Assembly (NCBI GenBank): GCA_024196135.1
Contig: JAMQCK010000805.1
Coordinates: 1-15,498, forward strand
Source: Pleurotus ostreatus/Saccharomyces cerevisiae fusant
Lineage: Eukaryota; Opisthokonta
Length of the DNA: 15,498 nucleotides
Direction: 5' to 3'
Positions within the stretch are counted from its first letter, which is position 1, and the number at the start of each line of letters is the position of its first letter. The position numbers were made by a program, and so were the translations under genes. This document shows positions 8,490 to 15,498 of the stretch, one piece after another. The notes under the pieces were generated by a model. That model was not told where the DNA came from. It worked only from the letters and a program-made list of their open reading frames with translations, and did no database searches.

Positions 8490-10410
8490 ATGGTCGGTCC
8501 TAAGAAGACACGTCTTGCATCCCTTGTCGAGGGTCTGCAGGATTCTAGGGAGTTTGGCGCCGGCGATCTCTCGACCACAGATCAAAGTGTCGCAGAAATC
8601 AAAGCCGTACTTGATCAGGCAAACGGCGGTCTGCCCAGCCTCTCTCGCGACCCGTCACTGCTTCTGAGGATGGAGGAGCGCCCGCACGGGAATATCTGGG
8701 AAGCGATCTTTGATCTGGGCACCATCCGACGCCTTGTGGACCTTGCAAACGAGATCGTGGACCTCAGGGACGCCACCGTGCAGTTCATGCATCGAATCTG
8801 GCGATCGCTCATGGCATGGCTGACTTACCTGCACCCCGGCAACGGATTCCTGCCGCTCATAGATCCTGGATACTCCAGGCAATCCATCGCATACACGGAA
8901 AAAATGATCGAGCTGTATTTTGCGATATTCCGCGTCTCGGCGGACACGATAACCCCCCAGCTCGTCGATCTCTTCAGGCAGACTCCGCACATCTACAGCA
9001 TGCTGGTCGAGACCTGGCTCGATTTTCCGACGTATCTGCTCACGGACAAGGGCAGGTATGAGGGAACTCGATATCTCACCAACCTTGGCTACCTTGTAGA
9101 TGCCGTGGGGGCCGCGCTGGATTCTCAGCCCGGCCTTTCCGAAGGCGAACTCATTAGCGAAGTCCTCAGGGTACAGATTCTAGCGGCGGTGAAGTCTCGC
9201 ACGCTCCGTCTCTACGAAGGCGCTATTCACGTCCTGCGAGTCGGCCTGGACCAGTACATTCCTCGGCCCCCGCCGGACTTGGTGGAGAAATACGGTGACA
9301 AAATGAAATGGTACAGGCTCAGCGGTAGGATGGACGCTCCTCACACGTGTGCCGAGTACGCCATTCAGCGCCAACTACACATCTTGCTCTTCCTCGTCGA
9401 CAAAATCCCTTTGCGCCACTACCCGCGCGATCTAATACGCTCCATCGTACAGCAGGCTTCGCGGATGCACACGGACGAGCAGCGAGTCGCGATCTGCAAC
9501 TTCGTCGGATGGATCTGGTTCCTGGACGAGGACTGTCGCTCGATGACTTGGGCTATTCGCGATGGCATCCTACCTTTGATCGTTACGAGCAACGTCAATG
9601 AGGAGCTGAGCTACGCGCTGAACATGCTGGCGATGAAGTCCGTTCACATGCCCGTCACTCGCGCCCTCGCCGCCATCGGAGGCCCGCCCAGCTTCAACGG
9701 GAAGAACTTGCCTGACGAAGCGGCGGTCGCCGCTTTGGACGCAGAGCTTAAAAAGCGAATTGATATCATGAGCAGCCTGCACTCTCGCGTGTGCTCGAAT
9801 CCCCAGGTAAGCGCCGTCTGAACTTTTCTGTCAAACCCAAGCACGGAACTCATGTCTCACCAGTGCGCTCCCTCGGGCGAGCAACCCCGGGCGACGCGCC
9901 GTTGCGTGTGCTTTGAGGCATTCTACTGCTCCTCTGAGTGTCAGAAGGCGCACAGAAAAACGCACAAGGAACGCTGCATCGACAGAGCGCATCGCAAGCT
10001 TGATCCCGGTGAGTCTTTCGTGCGGCTTATTCACTCTCTGGAGAGCCACATTCTGACTTTCGACCACAGCAGCGCCATTCAGGCGCCCGATTGACGCGTA
10101 CTTTGTGAGCAAGCTCACCATGGACTACGTCGAGCGGTTTCATGACAATATCCTCGCCGACATCAGGCGAACCATGTCTGAAGCCCCGGGATCGTCTACG
10201 TGCATCGTCACGGTCGACTTCACGATCATACCTACTCCCGCACATACGGTTCAGGCTGCGTTCTCGGATACGCCAGAAATACTGCGCCATGCGAGGCAGG
10301 CGGGCGACTTGCTTGTGAAGGCTTGTTTGAAGACCTTTGGTGGTGAAGCAACCAGTGCGGCAGTGGTTCTTCGCCTTTCCCTGTCGGACCTGTCTGTCCG
10401 TGCATATTAG
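8490..10410 (+). CDS. MYND-type zinc-finger protein
   Basis: Three exons (8490-9806, 9864-10008, 10070-10410) give 600 residues. The start GCCATGG is a strong initiation context. Introns of 57 and 61 bases have GTAAGC and GTGAGT donors and CAG acceptors. The first 430 residues are rich in Leu, Ile and Arg and mostly helical-looking, as in alpha-solenoid folds, but I recognise no named domain there. The MYND finger spans about 435-477. Likely zinc ligands are C435, C440, C453, C455, C461, C465, H473 and C477, with the hallmark YCSSECQKAHRKTHKERC. The third pair is C-x-C rather than C-x2-C, and the Trp often found after CQxxH is Arg. Intron 1 splits the first ligand pair from the rest. MYND fingers usually bind Pro-rich peptides of partner proteins; the partner here is unknown. 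There is no SET domain. Confidence 0.85.
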
Positions 10411-10689
10411 ACGGGCGTTCAAACAGACTGCTTATACTGATTTGAAAGAAGTAATTGTATGGCTCAATAGTTATGATCCTCGAATAACACGCACCGCGGC
10501 CGCATGTCTCTTGAGGTTTGGTACCGTACATCGCGCTTGCCTTAATATCTCCTGTTAGCAGGAGATGTTCACACTAAGAATATGTCGCGTTCCGGATGGA
10601 CCAATATGTTTTCGTAGTCTACGCAACGTTCCTGAGTATGTATAGCGTTACATATTGAGATGAAGTTGAAGTTACTCCGCGTGGCTATC
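10411..10689. other. intergenic region after the MYND gene
   Basis: No gene is supported in this stretch. It holds a hairpin-forming inverted repeat at 10544-10569 (listed separately) and a CCAAT box at 10601-10605 that could belong to the first F-box gene. An ATG at 10660 opens only a 13-codon frame. Confidence 0.5.
10544..10569 (+). other. perfect inverted repeat, possible 3' hairpin
   Basis: ATCTCCTG (10547-10554) and CAGGAGAT (10559-10566) are exact reverse complements around a TTAG loop. One G-U and two A-U pairs could extend the stem to 11 pairs. It lies about 135 bases after the MYND stop codon, a plausible position for the 3' UTR or transcript end. Its function is unknown and it could be incidental. 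Confidence 0.5.
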
Positions 10690-10706
10690 TCACGTGGCTA
10701 ACACGC
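10690..10706 (+). promoter_or_regulatory. composite E-box motif upstream of F-box gene 1
   Basis: The site matches TCACGTGNCNNNCACGC, which is also found before the other two F-box genes. CACGTG is the core bound by bHLH and some bZIP factors. The site lies 94 bases before the ATC at 10801 and 214 bases before the first in-frame ATG at 10921. Confidence 0.5.
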
Positions 10707-10920
10707 ACAACACGTTGCGCGCCGTTAATCGGTATCGCCGCAAACCACCTTGACCACCTACAACCATCGTCTCGAAGGTGGCATACGCAGATCTACGAAG
10801 ATCGCCGCCAAGAAACAGCCCAGTATCCGAAACTCCAGCCTCCCTGATCAGGACCAGCTAGCCTGCGGCGGCGCAACCACGTTGAGCGCGCAGAGGCAGC
10901 GGCAGCACAGACAGATTGTC

Positions 10921-12207
10921 ATGGATGGTCAGCGAAACAGACTTACAAAGCAGCGTGCCGAGGAAGCTATCTCCGCGCTTGGGACTCCTGGAGATGACGA
11001 AAATGTACCAACCTTGCCGGTACACCGTCTCCCAGTTGAGCTTCTCGCAGAGATCTTCCTGCGGCTCCGCAATCGTATCGTTGCCGGCGAGGGGCCATTC
11101 CATGACCCCACACCAAAATTGGATGCATCGGTCACTCGTGTCTGCCGAGCCTGGCGTCGCGTGGCGTACGACACGCCGTCTCTCTGGGCTACCCTTGCAG
11201 CACATAATCCCGAGACAGTTGACTCTTACCTCGAGCGGTATCTGCCGCTTGCCAAGGGCAGCCTCCTCGATATCGTCTCTCAGAGACGAGGGGATATCTT
11301 GCTCGAGTTTCTCGCAAAGCTGCGCCCCTATGCAACGCGATGGCGAGCTATGCGCATCCTCCCACTTGGTCCGGAGCTTGGCCAGATCAAACCTCTGTCC
11401 ACGCCGAGCCTCGAATACGTGCATGTCGAGGCGGTCGGCAGCAAGTCGATATACAACCATGTCTCCCTTGAATTTCTGGAGGACGCGTCACGACTTCACC
11501 ACCTCCACTTCGACGCTCGATCTCTTGCCAACTTCACGCTCACATTACCATCCATGTCACGGCTTACGACACTCGAGCTGAAGGTCATGTTTTTCTACAC
11601 GGAGCGCATCCTACCAACCCTGCAGCAGTGTAGTCAGACGCTGGTAGAGCTCAACATTACTGCCCATGCGGATGGTAATGAACGATGGCCCTCTGTTGGG
11701 CCTGTCCATCTGCATGCGCTCAGGCGCCTCATTCTCGAAGATAAGCCATGCGAGATATTATCGGCATACATCACCGCGCCAATCATCGAGGAAATGACCT
11801 TCGATTGTGTTCCTGGGGAAGCGAATCCGGCCTTGCTCAATTTCCTCGTGCGCGTGCCGTCTGCAGTGTTGTGCCTCCACCGCCTCAAGTTTGGCTACTT
11901 TCAAGACTTCCAGGCGGTGGATTCACTCTTGCAGTGCCTGCCACTCATGACGCGCCTTGAGGAGCTCGATCTCGGCGACATAGAGTTCGAGGCTATCATC
12001 GCGATCCTCAACAATCTCATTTGTTTCGAGGACGCACCGCCGTCGCTGCCCAAGCTCTCCGCAATCATGTTCACCGCATACGGAACCACCATCTTACCAG
12101 AGCTACCGCGAGTCTACGAGGACTTTGCGAAGTCGAGAGCGTCCCGGAGGATTATATGCGGGGTCGAAGTGGCGGAACTGCGCAGGGCGGATGTGACACT
12201 ACATTAA
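10921..12207 (+). CDS. F-box protein with leucine-rich C-terminus (copy 1)
   Basis: From the first in-frame ATG this gives 428 residues. The F-box covers about 33-90: VHRLPVELLAEIF, then VTRVCRAWRRVAYDTPSLW. Such domains bind Skp1 in SCF ubiquitin ligases. The rest is a run of irregular leucine-rich segments (LxxLxL patterns) that would choose the substrate. It ends with FAKSRASRRIICGVEVAELR, shared with copy 2. The start is doubtful. The frame is open back to a TAA at 10726-10728, and the stretch just before 10921 (ACGG...RQHRQIV) aligns with the N-terminus of copy 2 at almost equal distance from the F-box (54 against 53 residues). Translation therefore probably begins upstream, at a non-ATG codon such as ATC 10801 or from an upstream exon. 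Confidence 0.85.
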   Translation: MDGQRNRLTKQRAEEAISALGTPGDDENVPTLPVHRLPVELLAEIFLRLRNRIVAGEGPFHDPTPKLDASVTRVCRAWRRVAYDTPSLWATLAAHNPETVDSYLERYLPLAKGSLLDIVSQRRGDILLEFLAKLRPYATRWRAMRILPLGPELGQIKPLSTPSLEYVHVEAVGSKSIYNHVSLEFLEDASRLHHLHFDARSLANFTLTLPSMSRLTTLELKVMFFYTERILPTLQQCSQTLVELNITAHADGNERWPSVGPVHLHALRRLILEDKPCEILSAYITAPIIEEMTFDCVPGEANPALLNFLVRVPSAVLCLHRLKFGYFQDFQAVDSLLQCLPLMTRLEELDLGDIEFEAIIAILNNLICFEDAPPSLPKLSAIMFTAYGTTILPELPRVYEDFAKSRASRRIICGVEVAELRRADVTLH

Positions 12208-12321
12208 GGAACGGCCCACTGAGTGTAGTTGTTCCAAACAAAAGAATTTTACAGTATACCATACTCTTTACTGTGTCTCTGTTTTTGCTTTGTTGCCGAA
12301 CTTGAACTTGGACATGCAATT
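12208..12321. other. 3' flank of F-box gene 1
   Basis: This short, T-rich stretch follows the stop codon and contains TTTTACAGTATACC near 12245 and a T-rich run to about 12295. It is presumably the 3' UTR and polyadenylation region; no canonical AATAAA is seen. Confidence 0.35.
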
Positions 12322-12338
12322 TCACGTGACGGTCACGC
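12322..12338 (+). promoter_or_regulatory. composite E-box motif upstream of F-box gene 2
   Basis: TCACGTGACGGTCACGC fits the 17-base pattern shared by the three F-box promoters. Its TCACGTGA core is a full eight-base palindrome. It ends 81 bases before the ATG at 12420. Confidence 0.5.
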
Positions 12339-12419
12339 CGGGGCTTTTCCTTTTCCCGATCACGCCTTGCGCAGTCTTGTTCCGACCTTGCTCTCGACCG
12401 CCATTACTCCAACGTCGAT

Positions 12420-13805
12420 ATGCGGCAGTCTCAAGAAATTACCATGAATTTCCTCGGGAATGGATCCAGCACTGCTACCAACGATAATCCCACCCTGCGA
12501 GCCTGTGGCGACCTTGCAAAGTGGCCCTCGCGAAGGGTGCAGCAGAGACAGGCAGAGCTCGTCGAATCGGACCCGCAACCCACCTCGCAAAGCTCCCCGC
12601 CGACAGAAATGTCGCCCACGGCTCCAGGGAGTGACATAAGGGAGATGACATCGCCAATACATTGTCTCCCCGTCGAATTGCTGGCGGAAGTTTTTCGACA
12701 GCTACACGCGTCCATTGTCGCCGGCGAGCCTTTCCCCGACCCAACTTCGAAACTAGACAAGACGGTAACCCGGATCTGCAAGGCTTGGCGTCGCGTTGCC
12801 TATGACACACCGTCCCTTTGGACCACTTACTTGGCACAGACCTCCGAGGCAGCAATGGACACCCACCTCGAGCGCTATCTCCCCCTCGCCAAGAACTACC
12901 CCCTCGAGCTTGTCTCCCCTTTACCCTCGCATACCCTCCTCGCCTTCATTGAAATACTTCGTCCGTACGCGTATCAATGGCGCGCTGCGCGCCTCCTCGC
13001 TGGCGGTCGGGAGTTGCGCTCAATTAAACCCTTGGCCACGCCAAATCTCGAGTACCTATATATCGAGACAGCGGAACCAGATGAGATAATCTCGCTGAAG
13101 GCCTTTGAGTACGCGCCCCGCCTCCGCCGCCTGCATGTCCGCGCTTCAGCCAGCCTTCCCGAGTTCGTGCTCGAGCTCCCTTCCACAGCGCGTCTCACGG
13201 CCCTCAAGCTGGACATCACAAAACTCAACATCCCGGATATCCTTCCTACCCTTTGGCAGTGCAGCGAGACGCTGGAGGAGCTCGAGCTGGTCGTCCACTA
13301 TCCCCATAGCGGGCTCTCATTTCCGCCAACACTTGTACATCTCCCCGCGCTGAAGCGTATCACTCTTCGCTATGGGCCCTGTGACGTCCTAGAGTGGCTG
13401 TCGATGCCCAACGTGGAGGAGATATGCTTGTATTGCGAGGCCAAACAGGCCAGCATCGCTCTTCAAAGCTTCCTCCATCGGGATCCGCACGCCGCGGCAC
13501 ATCTCCGCCGCCTTGTAATCGGAATCCCAAGCGCCTTCTCGGTGATCTTCCTCCACCAATGCCTGTTGCTCACAACGAACCTCGAGGAGCTGATGCTGAT
13601 AGAGAGTCTACCGCAGGCTCTCATCAAGCTTTTCCACGCAATTACGTGCCGCGATAATCACCCGCCGCTTCTTCCCAAACTCAAGTCTCTCGATTTCTAC
13701 CGAAGTTCGACGAAGGAAGGATTCTCTTACAAGGAGTTCGCGAAGTCGAGGGCGTCTCAGCGGGTTGTCTGCGGAGTAGAGGTGGCTGCGTTGCGTGGCA
13801 CTTGA
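12420..13805 (+). CDS. F-box protein with leucine-rich C-terminus (copy 2)
   Basis: A single exon of 461 residues runs from the ATG at 12420; a second in-frame ATG at 12444 is the alternative start. The N-terminal 75 residues are polar (Ser/Pro/Gln) and look disordered. The F-box spans about 79-135 (IHCLPVELLAEVF, then VTRICKAWRRVAYDTPSLW), followed by LERYLPLAK and leucine-rich segments to the end. The tail FAKSRASQRVVCGVEVAALR matches copy 1 nearly residue for residue. The whole protein aligns with copy 1 without large gaps, so the two are tandem duplicates, separated by about 210 bases. By family, it is a Skp1-binding substrate receptor of an SCF ubiquitin ligase; its target is unknown. 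No intron is needed. Confidence 0.9.
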   Translation: MRQSQEITMNFLGNGSSTATNDNPTLRACGDLAKWPSRRVQQRQAELVESDPQPTSQSSPPTEMSPTAPGSDIREMTSPIHCLPVELLAEVFRQLHASIVAGEPFPDPTSKLDKTVTRICKAWRRVAYDTPSLWTTYLAQTSEAAMDTHLERYLPLAKNYPLELVSPLPSHTLLAFIEILRPYAYQWRAARLLAGGRELRSIKPLATPNLEYLYIETAEPDEIISLKAFEYAPRLRRLHVRASASLPEFVLELPSTARLTALKLDITKLNIPDILPTLWQCSETLEELELVVHYPHSGLSFPPTLVHLPALKRITLRYGPCDVLEWLSMPNVEEICLYCEAKQASIALQSFLHRDPHAAAHLRRLVIGIPSAFSVIFLHQCLLLTTNLEELMLIESLPQALIKLFHAITCRDNHPPLLPKLKSLDFYRSSTKEGFSYKEFAKSRASQRVVCGVEVAALRGT

Positions 13806-14066
13806 CGGAATGGTGGTTAGGGAGAAGGTATATCTGTAATTGCTCTTTGTACGGCATTTGCTCAATGCATAACTTAGTGGGTATATACCGCGGGCTTTCT
13901 TGCGGCTTGCTGTACTATTGCATGGCCTTAACATGGTATCCCTCCTTACAACAGACGAATTGTGGCATGCGTGCGTGGCATACTATCTTCAGAGTGTCTC
14001 CCTTAGGTTAAAACAAGAGAGAACTCGGAGGAAACCATCGACATGCGCCTCCTCGGCACCGATGAC
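13806..14066. other. intergenic region between F-box genes 2 and 3
   Basis: No gene is supported in this stretch. It contains a ten-base palindrome GGTATATACC at 13880-13889, which includes a TATA-like core but lies about 290 bases before the next ATG, and T/A-rich stretches likely to be the 3' UTR of copy 2. Confidence 0.45.
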
Positions 14067-14083
14067 TCACGTGTCGACCACGC
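14067..14083 (+). promoter_or_regulatory. composite E-box motif upstream of F-box gene 3
   Basis: TCACGTGTCGACCACGC fits the shared 17-base pattern and ends 95 bases before the ATG at 14179. An ACGCGT overlaps its 3' end. Confidence 0.5.
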
Positions 14084-14178
14084 GTCCCGCGCATCACCGA
14101 TCGTAATTTTCGGCGGCAGCTTGACTTGTTACGACCATCGCCATCCCATCCGGAGTCAGAGACTCATCGATCTGAGTA

Positions 14179-15498
14179 ATGGCGATGCATGAAAGCGCCT
14201 ATAACGCCGTCAGTGATCCCCAAGGTGCTCGCGACCCAGTGGCAAACTCGACCGATTACTGTGACAACGTCGTCGAGCAGGAATTAGGCGAACGACGCAA
14301 GGAAAACACAGTGTTCATGCATGAAGAAGGCGTTGGAGATGACAACATCGTCAATAATGAATCCTGCGAGATGAGCAAGTCGTACGCGGTACGTGGCATT
14401 CTGGCTGGCGTTTCGGCGGGGCTCATATCGCGTGTAGGATGAAAAGTTCCACGATTTCGAGGGCCCGCCGTTCTTTCCAGAGAATAGCTCGTCGCGAAAT
14501 ACGGCGTCCTTTATACTGGTAGCTCAAACTAACCCGGTACATCACCTCCCAAACGAGCTGCTCTCGGAGATTTTCGAAGGGTTCCTCGCTTCCTCGCTAG
14601 CGGAAAACCCATTCCTCGACAACCCTGTGAGAATGATCGCAGCCTCGATCGCCAGTGTATGTCGTACCTGGCGTCGAGTGGCTTACGGGACACCACGGCT
14701 TTGGACGCACCTCAAGCTCCCTTTCAAACTCGAGCGACTCGACGCCTACCTTCAGCACTATCTGGTGCTCTCTCGTGGGTTCCCTCTTCATATCCAGTTC
14801 GCGAACGGCTCGATACCACAACTCGGCCCAATGAGTGCTTACTCGTCGCGCTGGAACACGATAGACCTACACGGCCGTGGCAGCGACTTTGCCGACTCTC
14901 TCCCGCCCATCTCCACACCGCAGCTCGAAAGCGTGCATATCAGGCTGTCTGGCTGTACGCCTTCCGACCAAACTTTGAGCCTCGCCTTCCTCAAAGGCGC
15001 ATCAAAATTCAGTCGACTGGCGGTCATTGCCTCTAACAAGTCGCATCTCTTCACACTGACGCTCCCGCTTTCGTCTCCCATCGTCTCCGTCAAACTGGAC
15101 ATAGCAATGCTTAGGCTCTCTTGCATCATTCCACCACTACGTCACTGTCGCAAGACGCTGCGGGAGCTGGACTTGGCTATCACTGACCCGTACAGTACGG
15201 TGATCGGTCCCGACGAGGTATATAGAAAGCCCGTCTCTCTACGTGCGCTCAAGTCCCTCGTGCTGCGCCGCAATTCTATCGACTTTCTCGGATACATCAA
15301 GGCTCGAAACCTCGAGGAATTAGTGTTCGAAATACCAGCAGCCCTCATTCCATCAAACCTCCTCGCCTTCCTCGTCCGCAGCCCCTCGGCGGCTATCCAC
15401 CTTCGCCGCCTGGACTTCCGATATCGCGACAACAATGCGGAAACGGAGATCCTCCTGCAGTGCTTTGAGCTCACCAGCAACGTCGAGGAGCTGCGCGT
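14179..15498 (+). CDS. F-box protein (copy 3), 3' end beyond the window
   Basis: Exon 1 is 14179-14388 (70 residues, acidic, no known domain). A 49-base intron at 14389-14437 (GTACGT donor, TGTAG acceptor, weak branch site) leads to exon 2, which stays open from 14438 to the last base. At least 423 residues are visible. The F-box lies at about 103-160: VHHLPNELLSEIF, then VCRTWRRVAYGTPRLW. Leucine-rich segments follow (LESVHIRL, LRELDLAI, LKSLVLRR, NLEELVFEI, LRRLDF). It is clearly related to copies 1 and 2 but more diverged, and it alone has a visible intron before the F-box. The C-terminal signature of the other copies, if present, lies past the window. By family, it is an SCF substrate receptor; its target is unknown. 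Confidence 0.85.

Noticed and set aside
996..9349. CACGTG boxes at 996, 3363, 3728, 8404 and 9344 as one regulon
   Set aside because: The number of bare CACGTG sites is only modestly above chance for a window of this size, and one lies inside coding sequence. Only the longer composite motif of the F-box genes stands out.
10745..10781. CCACCTT...AAGGTGG inverted repeat near the start of F-box gene 1
   Set aside because: Only seven pairs around a 23-base loop; easily expected by chance.

Overview
The window looks like nuclear DNA of a filamentous fungus, most likely an Agaricomycete (mushroom or polypore) basidiomycete. Its genes are split by very short introns of about 49-59 bases with GTGCGT, GTGAGT, GTTAGT or GTAAGT donors and CTNAC-like branch sites. 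It is GC-rich and gene-dense, and it carries two families that are often expanded in such fungi: F-box proteins with leucine-rich tails and MYND zinc-finger proteins. All supported genes lie on the + strand. The taxonomic call is inference from style, not from a marker gene.

Layout. Bases 1-501 may hold the 3' end of an unidentified gene with one good intron at 53-107. Bases 502-2960 hold no gene I can support. Bases 2961-3368 are clearly richer in A+T and contain a Met-less, protein-like frame at 2981-3169 that may be a gene or transposon remnant. Bases 3369-4061 are bounded by an imperfect inverted repeat of about 39 bases and packed near the ends with TCACGC motifs. This is best explained as a small non-autonomous DNA transposon sitting directly upstream of the next gene. 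Bases 4143-8307 encode an 8-exon nuclear-type protein of 1218 residues with an N-terminal FHA domain, many CDK-type sites and a long acidic/basic disordered tail. Its plan resembles Ki-67. Bases 8490-10410 encode a 600-residue MYND zinc-finger protein in three exons. From about 10.8 kb to the right edge lie three tandem F-box genes in the same orientation; the third runs off the window.

How the parts relate. The transposon-like element supplies most of the sequence just upstream of the FHA gene, so it may set that gene's promoter. The three F-box genes are diverged tandem duplicates. The first two share a C-terminal signature, and all three have the composite promoter motif TCACGTGNCNNNCACGC, about 80-95 bases before the start in copies 2 and 3. 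The same spacing in copy 1 points to a start near 10801, but there is no ATG there. This, together with N-terminal homology that extends upstream of the first in-frame ATG at 10921, makes the 5' end of copy 1 the oddest gene model here. I see no rRNA, tRNA, CRISPR or bacterial-type elements and no clear novel multi-gene system. The most interesting signals are the element at 3369-4061 and the shared F-box promoter motif.
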